Positions 39,537-49,591 of a stretch of 64,000 nt of DNA are shown here, piece by piece. Position 1 is the stretch's first letter; the number at the start of each line of letters is the position of its first letter. The notes beneath the pieces were generated by a model that was given only the letters and a program-made list of their open reading frames with translations, was not told the origin of the DNA and did not search any database. Position numbers and translations under genes: made by a program. Source of the DNA: Xanthomonas sp. Leaf148 (GTDB lineage Bacteria; Pseudomonadota; Gammaproteobacteria; Xanthomonadales; Xanthomonadaceae); assembly GCF_001423585.1 (NCBI RefSeq), contig NZ_LMOP01000008.1, positions 732,982-796,981 of the forward strand, given 5' to 3'.

Positions 39537-40670
39537 ATGAAGCCGAAATTTTCGACGGCGGCCGCCGCGTCGCTGTTTGTCGGGTCGTTGCTGCTCACCG
39601 GCGTTGCAAGCGCCGATCCTGCGCTGGAAGCAGCGACCACCGGGTGGGCGACGCAGAACGGCGGTACCAAGGGCGGCTCGAAAGCTGCCGCCGCCAATAT
39701 CTACACCGTCAAGAATGCTGCGGAGTTGAAGAATGCGTTGAAGGCCAGCGTGGGCAGCAACGGACGCATCATCAAGATCAGCGGCATCATCGATATCAGC
39801 GAAGGCAAGCCTTACACCAAGACCTCGGACATGAAGGCGCGCGCGCGTCTGGATATCCCGACCAAGACCACGCTGATCGGCATCACCAGCAATGCCGAAA
39901 TCCGCGAAGGCTACATGTACGTCAAGGCCAACGACGTCATCATCCGCAACCTCACCATCGAAAATCCATGGGACCCGGAGCCGGTCTGGGATCCGGATGA
40001 CGGCAGCGCCGGCAACTGGAATGCCGAGTACGACGGCCTGACCGTGGAAGGCGCTACCAACGTATGGGTGGACCACGTGACCTTCACCGATGGTCGCCGC
40101 ACCGATGATCAGAACGGCACCGGCAACGGCCGCCCCAAGCAGCATCACGACGGCGCGTTGGACATCAAGCGCGGTGCCAACTTCGTCACCGTTTCCTACT
40201 CGGCGTTCAAGTCGCACGAGAAGAATGGTCTGATCGGTTCCAGTGACAGTCATTCAAGCTTGGACAGCGGCAAGCTCAAAGTCACCATCCACAACACCCT
40301 GTTCCAGGACATTGCCGCTCGTGCACCGCGGGTGCGTTTTGGCCAGGTGCATCTGTACAACAACTACCACGTGGGCAGCACCAGCAATAAGGTCTACCCG
40401 TTCTCGCATGCGCATGGCGTGGGCAAGGAATCGAAGATCTTTTCCGAGCGCAACGTGTTCGACATCAGTGGTGTGAGCAGCTGCGACAAGATCGCTGCCG
40501 ACTACGGCGGCAGCGTGTATCGCGACCAGGGCTCGCTACTCAATGGCAAGGCCTTGAGCTGCTCCTGGAACAGCAATATCGGTTGGACTCCGCCATACAC
40601 CTACAGCCTGCTGTCGGCCGACAAGGTGGCTGCGGACGTCAAGGCAAAAGCCGGCGCCGGCAAGCTGTAA
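39537..40670 (+). CDS. pel: Secreted pectate lyase, polysaccharide lyase family 1 (first copy)
   Basis: 377 residues from the ATG at 39537, preceded by GAGGGAGACATCAAG. The signal peptide (~1-26) ends in TGVASA. PL1 features include [18 protein letters not shown] (calcium-binding Asp region), [20 protein letters not shown], the catalytic arginine motif [16 protein letters not shown], and [11 protein letters not shown]. It cleaves polygalacturonate by beta-elimination in plant cell walls after type II secretion. The neighbour 240 bases downstream is a close paralogue, so this is a tandem duplication. Confidence 0.95.
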   Translation: MKPKFSTAAAASLFVGSLLLTGVASADPALEAATTGWATQNGGTKGGSKAAAANIYTVKNAAELKNALKASVGSNGRIIKISGIIDISEGKPYTKTSDMKARARLDIPTKTTLIGITSNAEIREGYMYVKANDVIIRNLTIENPWDPEPVWDPDDGSAGNWNAEYDGLTVEGATNVWVDHVTFTDGRRTDDQNGTGNGRPKQHHDGALDIKRGANFVTVSYSAFKSHEKNGLIGSSDSHSSLDSGKLKVTIHNTLFQDIAARAPRVRFGQVHLYNNYHVGSTSNKVYPFSHAHGVGKESKIFSERNVFDISGVSSCDKIAADYGGSVYRDQGSLLNGKALSCSWNSNIGWTPPYTYSLLSADKVAADVKAKAGAGKL

Positions 40671-40696
40671 GCGACAGCACCTGCTGCAAAGCGTTG

Positions 40697-40732
40697 CCAC
40701 GCGCAGTGCACGAAAACGTGCGCTGCGCGTGG
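40697..40732 (+). terminator. Hairpin downstream of the first pectate lyase
   Basis: Two 16-base arms (CCACGCGCAGTGCACG and CGTGCGCTGCGCGTGG) pair with one wobble around an AAAA loop. There is no T-run; it may act as a terminator or an mRNA 3'-end stabiliser. Confidence 0.55.
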
Positions 40733-40754
40733 CTCGCGGTCATTCCAAAAACGC

Positions 40755-40812
40755 AGGTGCAACATGATGAAAATGTACTTTTAAATAATGTACATAAGCA
40801 TTAGCATCGGTC
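40755..40812 (+). promoter_or_regulatory. AT-rich promoter region of the second pectate lyase
   Basis: A sharply AT-rich tract in a GC-rich context includes two ATGTAC boxes about 10 bases apart (near 40772 and 40788) and TTTTAAATAAT. It is the likely promoter or regulator site for the second pel gene; the factor is not identifiable from the sequence. Confidence 0.4.
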
Positions 40813-40912
40813 GGGTTCGCTAGGGGACTGGCCTGTTGGCCTGGGCGAACGCACGGGGAACACGTCGCGTAGCGGCGTGTCATGCATCACTCATTTAAGA
40901 GATTTCATCACC

Positions 40913-42055
40913 ATGTCGAACGCATCGACTGTTGTGGGACGTACCGTTGTGGGCGTTGTATTGAGCGCCGCGTTGTTGTCGACCACCGCTTACGCAGCCG
41001 ACCCTGCGCTGGAGGTTGCCACCACCGGCTGGGCCACCCAGAACGGCGGCACAAAAGGCGGTTCCAAGGCGGCGGCAGCGAATATCTATACCGTCAGCAA
41101 CGCAGCACAATTGAAGGCCGCACTGAAGGCCAGCGCTGGCAGCAACGGGCGCATCATCAAGGTCAAGGGTGTCATCGACATCAGCGAAGGCAAGGCCTAC
41201 ACCAAGACCTCGGACATGAAGACGCGTGCGCGCCTGGATGTTCCGACCAAGACCACCTTGATCGGCGTCGGCACCAACGCGGAAATCCGCGAAGGCTATT
41301 TCTACATCAAGGCCAACGACGTCATCGTGCGCAACCTCACCATCGAAAATCCGTGGGATCCGGAACCGAAGTGGGATGCCGACGATGGCGACAACGGCAA
41401 CTGGAATGCCGAGTACGACGGTTTGACCGTGGAAGGCGCCACCAATGTATGGGTGGACCACGTGACCTTCACCGATGGTCGCCGCACCGATGATCAGAAC
41501 GGCACCGCCAATGGTCGCCCCAAGCAGCATCATGACGGCGCGATGGACGTCAAGAAGGGCGCGAACTTCGTGACCATCTCGTACTCGGCCTTCAAGTCGC
41601 ACGAGAAGAACAGCCTGATCGGCTCCAGCGACAGCGCCTCCAGCACCGATAGCGGCAAGCTCAAGGTGACCATCCACAACACCTTGTTCGAGAACATCTC
41701 CGCGCGTGCACCGCGGGTACGTTTCGGCCAGGTGCATCTGTACAACAACTACCACGTGGGCAGCACCAGCAATAAGGTCTACCCGTTCTCGCACGCGCAT
41801 GGCGTGGGTAAGGAATCGAAGATCTTCTCCGAGAACAATGCCTTCGACATCAGCGGTGTGAGTAGTTGCGACAAGATTGCCGGCGATTACAAGGGCAGCG
41901 TGTACCGCGACCAGGGGTCGTTGCTCAACGGCAAGGCGTTGAGCTGCTCCTGGAACAGCAACATCGGCTGGAAGCCGCCGTACACCTACAATCTGCTGTC
42001 TGCCAACAAGGTGGCTGCGGACGTCAAGGCCAAGGCCGGCGCAGGCAAGCTGTAA
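40913..42055 (+). CDS. pel: Secreted pectate lyase, polysaccharide lyase family 1 (second copy)
   Basis: 380 residues from the ATG at 40913. The signal peptide (~1-29) is unrelated to that of the first copy and ends in TTAYA, then ADPALE. From there the mature protein follows the first copy nearly residue by residue, including [30 protein letters not shown] and [21 protein letters not shown] is almost identical over long tracts (around 41420-41510 and 41705-41825). Differences cluster in surface loops. The function is the same pectin cleavage; expression signals differ, so the two copies may be regulated separately. Confidence 0.95.
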   Translation: MSNASTVVGRTVVGVVLSAALLSTTAYAADPALEVATTGWATQNGGTKGGSKAAAANIYTVSNAAQLKAALKASAGSNGRIIKVKGVIDISEGKAYTKTSDMKTRARLDVPTKTTLIGVGTNAEIREGYFYIKANDVIVRNLTIENPWDPEPKWDADDGDNGNWNAEYDGLTVEGATNVWVDHVTFTDGRRTDDQNGTANGRPKQHHDGAMDVKKGANFVTISYSAFKSHEKNSLIGSSDSASSTDSGKLKVTIHNTLFENISARAPRVRFGQVHLYNNYHVGSTSNKVYPFSHAHGVGKESKIFSENNAFDISGVSSCDKIAGDYKGSVYRDQGSLLNGKALSCSWNSNIGWKPPYTYNLLSANKVAADVKAKAGAGKL

Positions 42056-42068
42056 CTGCCGCTGCATG

Positions 42069-42132
42069 CAGCGCTGCAAGGGTTGCAGCGCTGTCCGTCA
42101 TCACACAACGCCCGCAGCGATGCGGGCGTTGT
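42069..42132 (+). terminator. Two tandem hairpins after the second pectate lyase
   Basis: A perfect 11-bp stem at 42069-42093 (CAGCGCTGCAA, 3-base loop) is followed by a perfect 12-bp stem at 42105-42132 (ACAACGCCCGCA, loop GCGA), then ACGTTT. The second is a credible rho-independent terminator. Confidence 0.75.
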
Positions 42133-42356
42133 ACGTTTGCACGATGTGCCGATCGAGGTCTGGATGCCCTCCTTAGGGATCGTCAGCGAAGCCAAGACCC
42201 GATAGCACGCTGCCGCCACGCGTCCAAAGACGGACTTGCGATGCGGCCCGCAAGCGGCCAGCGCATCGCACTTCAACTAATCCATGGCCGAGAACAGACG
42301 CAACGGCGCAGCCGCGCCCGCCGCAGCAAGCGGCGGGACGCGTCGGCAAGGTGCAT

Positions 42357-44330
42357 TCAGTCCTGCGCTGCGTTGTTCGCGCTCTGGCCCGGCGTGCACA
42401 CCGGCTTTTGACGCTTGTCCACCAGCTTGCCCATCAGTCGGTCGCTCAGCGGCAGCATGTCGCCGTTGAGGCGCCAGTCGTAGATCACGCTAAAAGCCAG
42501 GATACGCGCAACGTACTCGCGGGTTTCCTTGTAGCTGATGGTCTCGATCCAGAAGTCCGGTTCGAAGCCCGGCCGTTGCGATTGCCAGCGGCCGGTCGGG
42601 CCGGGTCCGGCGTTGTACGCGGCGATGGTGAGATACGGCAGGCCATAGGTATTGAGCAACTGGCGCAGGTACGCGGTGCCGATGGCGATGTTGGTGTCGG
42701 GCTCGTACAGACTGGCGGCACCCGCGTAGCCGGGCAGGGCGATGCCCTTGGCCACTGCCGCGCCGGTGCCGGGCAATACCTGCATCAGGCCCATCGCATT
42801 GGCCGGCGAACGTGCACGTGGATTGAAGATGCTTTCGGCGCGGATCTCTGCAGCGACCCAGGCCGGATCGATGGCGTTCTTGGCGGCCTCGCGGCGAATG
42901 CTCTCATCGTGATGCAACGGGAAACGCAGCGCATACAGCCGTTGCTCGTCCGGTTGTTTGCCGAGCGCAAACACCGCGCGGTCGAACCAGCCGTTGTCGC
43001 TGGCCACCTCCACCGCCAGGCGGCGCTGGGTGTCGTCGAAGCGGCTGGCGGCATCGTTCCACTCCGCCACCGCCCAGCCGGGGCGATCGATCTGGAACAA
43101 CGCAATTGCACGGGTCAATGCCGGGTCGCGCGCCACCGCGGCCTTGGCCTGCGGGCTGTCCTTGGGCTCCCATGGGCATAGCCGATACGGCTGCTGCAGG
43201 CGGTCGGCGGCCAGGAAGCCGTGGAAGGTGGGCGACTGTGCCGCCGCGCGATACAACGGCTGTGCTGCCGCCGCCGAACCGGTCTTCTCGGTGAGGCGCG
43301 CTTCGAAATACTGCCAGCGCGAATCGGCGCGCTGGCTGGCCGGCATCTTGCGGATGGCGGCCAATGCCGCAGGCCAATCGCCACGCGACATTGCCTCGCG
43401 CGCGCGCCATTCGTGCAGGCGCTCGTCGTAGGCCGCATCGGGCACCGCGTTGAGCCTGCGCGCTGAATCCGGCAGGTAGGACGCCACCGTCCACAACGCA
43501 ATCTGATACAGCACCTGCCCGCGCTGCGCGTCGCTGAAACCCAACGCGCTGGCGAGCTGCGGCAACTGTTGCTCGGCGGCATCCGGGTCGGTCTTGGCCA
43601 GCTTGGCCAGGCCATCGACGGCGATGTTGCGGCTGCGCTCGGTCTTTGGCCAACCCAGTGCACGCGGGTGGACCTTGTCGAGAAAGGCAGCGTAATCGGT
43701 GGCCAGTGCCAGATCAGCCGCCGGCAAGCCACGCGCCGCCGCACGCATCACTGCAGGCAGCTGCGCATCGGCAGCGGCTTCCACACGCTCCCAGCGCAGT
43801 GCCGGGGTGAGTTCGCCGCGCGACTCCAGCCCCGCCACCACCGGCTCGCACGCATCCGGCAACGCCTTGCCGTTGCGCCACAGGGTGAGCGCATCGCGGC
43901 TCCACTGTGCGTCCAGCTTGCCGGTGGCCTGGCGCGCGGTCAGCTGCGCGCAGCGCAGTCCTACGTTCTCGGTGCTCTTCCAGTTGGCCAGCAACGTGGT
44001 CCAGTCCTGGCGGCGCGCGACCGCCGGCAACCAGGTGCTACGGAAGCTCTCGGCCACTGGCTGGCCTGCGTAGCGCTGCAAGAATCCCTGCGCCTGCGCG
44101 TTGGAGACGTTGTCGATGTTGCGCTTGAGCGTGGCGTACTCCAGCCAGCCGTACAGCGGATGGCGGCTCAATGCCGAGAGCTGGGCGGGATCGGATTGGC
44201 CGCGCTCTGCGGCGGCGATTGCATCGCGCATGGCAGTCAATTGCGGATCCAGGCTTTGCGCATGCAGCGCAGTGCTGCCAAGGCACAACAGGCCGACGAA
44301 AACAGTGGCAAGACGCGGGAAATAAGTCAT
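42357..44330 (-). CDS. slt: Soluble lytic murein transglycosylase
   Basis: 657 residues from the ATG at 44330. A signal peptide (to ~25, ALHA) precedes a long superhelical alpha-solenoid U-domain (~30-440) and the lysozyme-like SLT domain. The catalytic glutamate is in WVAAEIRAESIFNPRARSPANAMGLMQVLPGTG, followed by NIAIGTAYLRQLLNTYG and YNAGPGPTGRW. It cleaves peptidoglycan strands in the periplasm with 1,6-anhydro product formation and is not in an operon with its divergent TonB-receptor neighbour. Confidence 0.94.
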   Translation of the reverse strand: MTYFPRLATVFVGLLCLGSTALHAQSLDPQLTAMRDAIAAAERGQSDPAQLSALSRHPLYGWLEYATLKRNIDNVSNAQAQGFLQRYAGQPVAESFRSTWLPAVARRQDWTTLLANWKSTENVGLRCAQLTARQATGKLDAQWSRDALTLWRNGKALPDACEPVVAGLESRGELTPALRWERVEAAADAQLPAVMRAAARGLPAADLALATDYAAFLDKVHPRALGWPKTERSRNIAVDGLAKLAKTDPDAAEQQLPQLASALGFSDAQRGQVLYQIALWTVASYLPDSARRLNAVPDAAYDERLHEWRAREAMSRGDWPAALAAIRKMPASQRADSRWQYFEARLTEKTGSAAAAQPLYRAAAQSPTFHGFLAADRLQQPYRLCPWEPKDSPQAKAAVARDPALTRAIALFQIDRPGWAVAEWNDAASRFDDTQRRLAVEVASDNGWFDRAVFALGKQPDEQRLYALRFPLHHDESIRREAAKNAIDPAWVAAEIRAESIFNPRARSPANAMGLMQVLPGTGAAVAKGIALPGYAGAASLYEPDTNIAIGTAYLRQLLNTYGLPYLTIAAYNAGPGPTGRWQSQRPGFEPDFWIETISYKETREYVARILAFSVIYDWRLNGDMLPLSDRLMGKLVDKRQKPVCTPGQSANNAAQD

Positions 44331-44601
44331 CGCGCGACTATACCGAAGCACGCCTGAGCGCTTGAGTGAATACGCATCGCGCCTGACAGCGCATGCCCTA
44401 TCGATGCCGCTGTGCGTTCGTCGTCTGGACGATGCGCTTGCGCGTCTCTATCGGTATCTGCGCTCACACCATGCACTGCGACGCGCATCGCAGTGCTGCA
44501 CCGCCAGATTGCGGTGCGTTAAGGTTTCGTTTACAACTTGGGCCGGACCGCAGGGCACGGGGGCGTGCGGACACTTAAAGATCCTTCTGGAGAGAGAAAG
44601 G

Positions 44602-47481
44602 ATGAAGCGTCTGATTGGCCCGTCTCGGTCATGCCTGGCCGTGCAGTTGTCGTTGTGTCTGATTCCCACGCTGGCCTGGGCGCAACAGCCCGAGGCGACC
44701 CCCGGTACGCGCACGCTCGATAGCGTGCAAGTCACCGGCACCCGCATCAGGACTGCCGAGCTGCAAGGCCAGGTGCCGATCCAGACGCTCAACCGCGCCG
44801 ACATCGAGCGCACCGGCCTGACCTCGATCGGCGAAGTGCTGCAGGAACTCACCGCGTCCGGTTCGGCGCTCAACGCCAAGTTCAATTCGTCCGGCAATTT
44901 CGGCTTTCCGCCCGACGGCGGCGGCGTGGGCGCGGGTTCGGCGCAGGTGGATCTGCGCCACCTCGGCTCCAAGCGCGTGCTGGTGCTGGTCGATGGCATC
45001 CGCTGGGTCAATGAGTCGTCCGCCTCGGGTGTGGGCTCGTCGACCGACCTCAATACCATTCCGCTGGCGATCGTCGAACGCATCGAAGTGCTCGAAGATG
45101 GCGCCTCGTCGTTATACGGTTCCGATGCGATTGCCGGCGTGGTCAACATCATCACCCGGCGCAGCTTCGACGGTGCACAGGTCACGCTCAACTACGGCCA
45201 GTACGGCAAGGGCGATGGCGCCAACCAGGGCGTGGATCTGGCCTGGGGCACCAGCGGTGAGGATTTCAGCCTGTTTTTAGGCGCCAGCTACGTCAAGCAG
45301 GACCCGATCTATGCGCGCGACCGTGCACAGGCGCGCTTCCCGATCCCGGGCACCGGCCTGACCTTCGGCAGCTCGGCCACACCGGATGGGCGCTTTCAAT
45401 TCGTCGACCCCACGACCGGCGCGCGCCAGAACCTCACCCCCAATGCCGGCGTCGGCACGCCGCAATACGACGGCAGCGCGGGCTGCACGCGCAGCGACGA
45501 CTACCACTGCTTCGGCACCGCAGACCGCTACAACTTCGCCGAACAGAACCTGCTGCTGACACCGTCCGAGCGCAAGGGCGTGTTTGCGCAATTCCGCTAT
45601 TACTTCAACGACGACGTGCAGTGGTACGTCAAGGCGTTGGGCAATCGGCGCGAGTCGACCAACCAGGCCGCGCCGGAGCCGATCTTTCTCGGCCCCGATG
45701 CCGGCACCGGCAATCCGCTCGCCGACAACATCGTGATTTCTGGCTTGAATCCGTTCAATCCGTTCGGCTTCGATCTGAATTCGGCCACTAACCTGATCCA
45801 GATCGGCCGACGTCCGGTGGAAGGCGGGCCGCGTCGCTACGAGCAGCAGGTGGATACGCAGTACTTCGGCACCGGGTTGGTGGGCACCTTCGAAGCGGCC
45901 GCGCGCACCTGGTATTGGGACGTCAACGGCATGTACAGCAAGAACAAGGCCGAGCAGACCAACTACGGCAGCTACAACCTGTTCAACATCAATCTGGCGT
46001 TGGGCGATCCGGCCGCATGCGCGGCGGTGGCTGGCTGCGTGCCGCTGGATATCTTTAGCGGTGCGGGCAGCATCACGCCGGACATGTTGCGCTGGATCCA
46101 GCCGGTGGTGCGCGACCGCAGCCAGAACGAGTTGAGCCTGTTCACCGCCAACCTCAGCAGCGAATTGTTCCAGCTGCCGGGCGGCGCGGTGTCGTTTGCC
46201 AGCGGCTACGAATACCGCAAGTACGAGGGCTCATATCAGCCCGATCCGCTCACCGTGGCCGGCCGCTACAACGGCGTGCCGTCGTTGCCGACTTCCGGTA
46301 GCTACGACGTCAACGAGGCGTATCTCGAACTCAATATCCCGATCTTCGCCAACTCGTCGTTGGGCGACAAACTCGATCTGAATATCGCCGGGCGCTATTC
46401 GGATTACTCCACCTTCGGCGGCGAATTCACGCCCAAGTACGGCCTGCGTTGGCAGGTCACCGACGAGTTGGTGTTGCGGACCAGCTACGCCGAAGGCTTC
46501 CGTGCACCGACCATCGGCGAGCTGTTCGGTTCGGCCGCGCGCGCCGATTTGCAGTTATCCGATCCGTGCTCGATCGGCCTGGGCGGCACCGCCCCGCGCG
46601 GCAGTGCGGCCAACTGCGCCGCACTCGGCGTGCCGGGTGGTTACCAGCAGGCCAACCAGCAGATCTCGGTCACCACCGGCGGCAACGAGCAGCTGGACCC
46701 GGAGCGCTCGCGCAGCTTCAGTGCCGGCTTTGTCTTCAGCCCGGGCTTTGCCAGCAACGCCAGCTGGTCCGACCGGCTGGACATGGAAGTGACGTTCTAT
46801 CGCCATCATGTCGACGGCGCGATCCAGGCCATCAATGCGCAGACGCAGCTGGATCTGTGTGTGGACACGCTGGATGCGCTGTACTGCGACGGCATCGGCC
46901 GCGCGTCCACCGGCGGCATCAATGCCTTCAACAACCGGCTGACCAATCTGGGTTCGATCAAGACCGATGGTTGGGATGTGGATCTGTTCTGGACGCTGCC
47001 GGAAAGCGCGCTTGGCCGCTTCAAGTTGTCGTGGCAAAACACCTTCGTGGGTCGTTACGAAGCGCTGGGTGCGGCTGGACAGCGGCAGCCGCAGGGGCCG
47101 GGCATCGAAGTCGTCGACAGTGCGATTCCCGAGTGGACCAGCAATGCCGTGCTGGATTGGTCGCTGGGTCACTGGACCGCATCGTGGACGGCGCGCCACA
47201 TCTCCAAGCTCACCGAGCAGTGCGGCGATGCGGTGGAATTTGCGGTGTGCTCCAATCCTGCCGTGGGCACCAATCGTCTGGACGCGATCACCTATCACGA
47301 TGCGCAGGTGGGGTATCGCGTCGATTGGCTCAAGGGGCTGCAACTCACGGCTGGCTTGAACAACGTGTTCGACAAGGATCCTCCGCTCTGCCTGTCGTGC
47401 TCACTCAACGGCTATGACGCGTCCACTTACGACATTCCCGGTGGGCGCTTCTGGTATGCGCGTGTGGATTTGAAGTTCTAG
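44602..47481 (+). CDS. TonB-dependent outer-membrane receptor
   Basis: 959 residues from the ATG at 44602 with a good AGAGAGAAAGG site. A signal peptide (to ~27, AWA) is followed by [14 protein letters not shown], a TonB-box-like element, and the plug domain (~50-170) with [15 protein letters not shown] and [16 protein letters not shown] 22-strand barrel then runs to the C-terminal phenylalanine in YARVDLKF. Siderophore, heme or plant-glycan ligands are all possible in Xanthomonas; nothing here identifies it. Confidence 0.92.
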   Translation: MKRLIGPSRSCLAVQLSLCLIPTLAWAQQPEATPGTRTLDSVQVTGTRIRTAELQGQVPIQTLNRADIERTGLTSIGEVLQELTASGSALNAKFNSSGNFGFPPDGGGVGAGSAQVDLRHLGSKRVLVLVDGIRWVNESSASGVGSSTDLNTIPLAIVERIEVLEDGASSLYGSDAIAGVVNIITRRSFDGAQVTLNYGQYGKGDGANQGVDLAWGTSGEDFSLFLGASYVKQDPIYARDRAQARFPIPGTGLTFGSSATPDGRFQFVDPTTGARQNLTPNAGVGTPQYDGSAGCTRSDDYHCFGTADRYNFAEQNLLLTPSERKGVFAQFRYYFNDDVQWYVKALGNRRESTNQAAPEPIFLGPDAGTGNPLADNIVISGLNPFNPFGFDLNSATNLIQIGRRPVEGGPRRYEQQVDTQYFGTGLVGTFEAAARTWYWDVNGMYSKNKAEQTNYGSYNLFNINLALGDPAACAAVAGCVPLDIFSGAGSITPDMLRWIQPVVRDRSQNELSLFTANLSSELFQLPGGAVSFASGYEYRKYEGSYQPDPLTVAGRYNGVPSLPTSGSYDVNEAYLELNIPIFANSSLGDKLDLNIAGRYSDYSTFGGEFTPKYGLRWQVTDELVLRTSYAEGFRAPTIGELFGSAARADLQLSDPCSIGLGGTAPRGSAANCAALGVPGGYQQANQQISVTTGGNEQLDPERSRSFSAGFVFSPGFASNASWSDRLDMEVTFYRHHVDGAIQAINAQTQLDLCVDTLDALYCDGIGRASTGGINAFNNRLTNLGSIKTDGWDVDLFWTLPESALGRFKLSWQNTFVGRYEALGAAGQRQPQGPGIEVVDSAIPEWTSNAVLDWSLGHWTASWTARHISKLTEQCGDAVEFAVCSNPAVGTNRLDAITYHDAQVGYRVDWLKGLQLTAGLNNVFDKDPPLCLSCSLNGYDASTYDIPGGRFWYARVDLKF

Positions 47482-47494
47482 GGCGGCCGGACGC

Positions 47495-47522
47495 TGCGTG
47501 GTTCTTCAGTGAGAACCACGCA
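47495..47522 (+). terminator. Hairpin after the TonB-dependent receptor gene
   Basis: A perfect 11-bp stem (TGCGTGGTTCT/AGAACCACGCA) with a 6-base loop begins 13 bases beyond the stop. No T-run follows, so strength is uncertain. Confidence 0.6.
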
Positions 47523-47651
47523 GGCTGATTGGGTGATCGCGGCGACGCAGATGAGTGGTCGTCGCACCGCGCGTGGTTATGGCAGGTGATGCGCAGGTGC
47601 CGGTTGCCGGCGTATCGCAGCGGGGCACTGCAGCGCGGGCGGGTTATCGTG

Positions 47652-47683
47652 CAGTCGTTGTCGTCGATTGGCGACAACGACTG
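47652..47683 (-). terminator. Hairpin directly downstream of the FAD monooxygenase gene
   Basis: A perfect 12-bp stem (CAGTCGTTGTCG/CGACAACGACTG) with an 8-base loop starts two bases after the stop of the minus-strand gene. Confidence 0.65.
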
Positions 47684-47685
47684 TT

Positions 47686-48888
47686 TCAGCGCGGCTCTAG
47701 CTGCCGATAGTCTGGCAAGGCGATGCTGTTGGAATCGCGCGCAAAACTGTTGTTGATGACGCGTCGGACAAGCGGGGTGCCTGCCAAGCGCATCGCGCCG
47801 CGCAACAGCGTCAGCCCGACAGTGGAGTGCGGCCAGAGCAGGCGAGGGACGATCTTGGGAACGTTCTGCCCCTCTTTGACGAACGGGCGCATGATCCGTT
47901 CGTAGTGCGTAAACGCTTGCGTCGGTGCGCTGGCCTGGGCAAGTTCGCCCGCCAGTACATAGCTGCCCACCATCGCCAGCGTCGTGCCGATGCCCGATAG
48001 CGATGTGGGGCACCACGCGGCATCGCCGGTCAACACTACCCGGCCAGCGGACCAGCGCGGCATGCGCACCTGTCGCAGCACCTCGAAGTAGAAATCGTCG
48101 ACATCCTTCATCGCCTCGAGAATGCGCGGGAATTCCCAGCCGTCGTTGGCAAATTGCGCTTGCATGTAGTGCCGTTGCCGCTCCGGGCTCCATGCGTTCT
48201 CGCCCTCGGGCCGCTTCTGCAGGCCGAGATAGGCGCCCAGCTTGCCGTCCAGGGCAGGCTTCAACGTCGCGCCGCGCCCACCCACCGTGTTGTATTGCCT
48301 GGCATAGGCACTGTCGTGCGGGAGTCGGGGGATGCTGAAGTACGCAATTGTCATGTCCATCCAGTACGGCACGTTCTCGCCGGGAAACACCAGCTCACGC
48401 GTGTGCGCACCAACGCCTTCGGCGACGATGACAGCGTCGTAACGTGCGGAGTGGCCGCTGTGGAAGGTGACGTCGACGCCGTTTGGGTCCTGGGCGAGGT
48501 CGCAAATGCTGTCGCCGAAGCGATAGGGCACGCGCTCGCGGGTGGCGTCATACAGGATGCGCGCGAGGTCGCCGCGACGGATTTCCAGATCGGCAGTGGG
48601 CCCGCCGTCGGTGTCGGACTCGTCTGCCTTGAAGCGCGCAATGACGCGATTGTTTTCGCTCACCCAATCGGTGCCGAGTTCCTTGGTGCTACGTTCGAAT
48701 GCACACGCCTCCAGTCCCATGCGGCGCAGCACCTCGCGCGCATTGCCGCGCACGTCGACGTTCTGGCCGCCATTACGAAACGCCGGCGCGCGTTCGACGA
48801 CGTCGACCTCGACTCCGTAAGCATCGAGCCACCATGCCGCAGTGGTCCCGGCGACGCTTGCGCCACTGATGAGAATCCGACGGGACAT
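47686..48888 (-). CDS. FAD-dependent monooxygenase (PHBH/TetX-like)
   Basis: 400 residues from the ATG at 48888, preceded by AGGAGCGGCACC. FAD-binding GxGxxG variant is ILISGASVAGTTAAWWLDAYGVEVDVVERA at ~4-33; the second FAD motif RVVLTGDAAWCPTSLSGIGTTLAMVGSYVLAGEL lies near 280-313. Group A flavin monooxygenases hydroxylate aromatic or phenolic compounds using NAD(P)H. The upstream MarR gene and palindrome suggest induction by a small aromatic, possibly a plant phenolic or an antibiotic. The substrate is unknown. Confidence 0.88.
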   Translation of the reverse strand: MSRRILISGASVAGTTAAWWLDAYGVEVDVVERAPAFRNGGQNVDVRGNAREVLRRMGLEACAFERSTKELGTDWVSENNRVIARFKADESDTDGGPTADLEIRRGDLARILYDATRERVPYRFGDSICDLAQDPNGVDVTFHSGHSARYDAVIVAEGVGAHTRELVFPGENVPYWMDMTIAYFSIPRLPHDSAYARQYNTVGGRGATLKPALDGKLGAYLGLQKRPEGENAWSPERQRHYMQAQFANDGWEFPRILEAMKDVDDFYFEVLRQVRMPRWSAGRVVLTGDAAWCPTSLSGIGTTLAMVGSYVLAGELAQASAPTQAFTHYERIMRPFVKEGQNVPKIVPRLLWPHSTVGLTLLRGAMRLAGTPLVRRVINNSFARDSNSIALPDYRQLEPR

Positions 48889-48913
48889 GGTGCCGCTCCT
48901 GCAGTGAATGTAT

Positions 48914-48945
48914 ATCACGCATGATACTTAAATATCATGCGTGAT
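48914..48945. promoter_or_regulatory. Perfect 13-bp inverted repeat between the MarR gene and the monooxygenase, probable MarR operator
   Basis: ATCACGCATGATA and TATCATGCGTGAT are perfectly complementary around a 6-base spacer. The site lies between the MarR stop and the monooxygenase start, 26 bases before the latter's ATG, over the likely promoter. MarR dimers bind such palindromes, so autoregulated repression of the monooxygenase is the simplest model. Confidence 0.82.
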
Positions 48946-48946
48946 G

Positions 48947-49399
48947 CTATTCGCTTGCGGCGGTTTCCAGATTGCCGATCAGTCGGCCAAGCAGAACGGT
49001 CAGCAGCGCGGCTTCCTCGCTGGAAAAGCCCGAGACGCCGACGGCATTGAAGTGAAGCAGCGCGGTGCGCCCGGTGGCAGCGGCGTCTTGACCGGCATCG
49101 GTCAGCCGAACAGTGGCGGCGCGTTTGTCGCTGGACAACGCCTCGCGCGCAATCAGCGCCATCGCTTCAAGCTTGTCCAGCAGCGCCACCATCGCAGGCT
49201 GCTTCACTGCGGAGTGGCGCACCAGGTCCCGCTGCAGCATCGGGCCTTTCCACGACAGCAGCAGCAACGGCGCAATCAACGCAAGCGTCAGCCCGTGTTC
49301 GCGCAGGCGCGCGTCGACACTGCGATTGAAGACGCGCGCGGCATGGTTGGCCAGATAGCCGGGCGCGATGGCGGCTTCCGGGTGGATGTCCGAGTTCAT
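48947..49399 (-). CDS. MarR-family transcriptional regulator
   Basis: 150 residues from the ATG at 49399. The winged-helix part has LALIAPLLLLSWKGPMLQRDLVRHSAVKQPAMVALLDKLEAMALIAREALSSDKRAATVRLTDAG, matching the MarR recognition helix and wing (D-x-R-A). It lies upstream of the FAD monooxygenase, with the palindrome between them. The ligand is probably aromatic. The start could also be the ATG at 49417. Confidence 0.9.
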   Translation of the reverse strand: MNSDIHPEAAIAPGYLANHAARVFNRSVDARLREHGLTLALIAPLLLLSWKGPMLQRDLVRHSAVKQPAMVALLDKLEAMALIAREALSSDKRAATVRLTDAGQDAAATGRTALLHFNAVGVSGFSSEEAALLTVLLGRLIGNLETAASE

Positions 49400-49591
49400 G
49401 CTCGAAGCATATCCCACGCGTGTGGGGCGATGGCACCGCGTGACTGGGGCTGTCGCGGGGTGGGGCAGCGTGGCTTGTCCGTCATGGCAAGGCGCCTGTT
49501 TCGACGATGGCGCAATGCTTGCGATGGGCTGCGGATGCGCGATGCGTCAGAACGCACCTGTGCATCCGCAGCCTTCACTCGTGGCCGATCG

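Noticed and set aside
40815..40860. TTCG boxes upstream of the second pectate lyase considered as a plant-inducible promoter (PIP) box
   Set aside because: Only one TTCGC is present; no second box lies at the required 15-base spacing.
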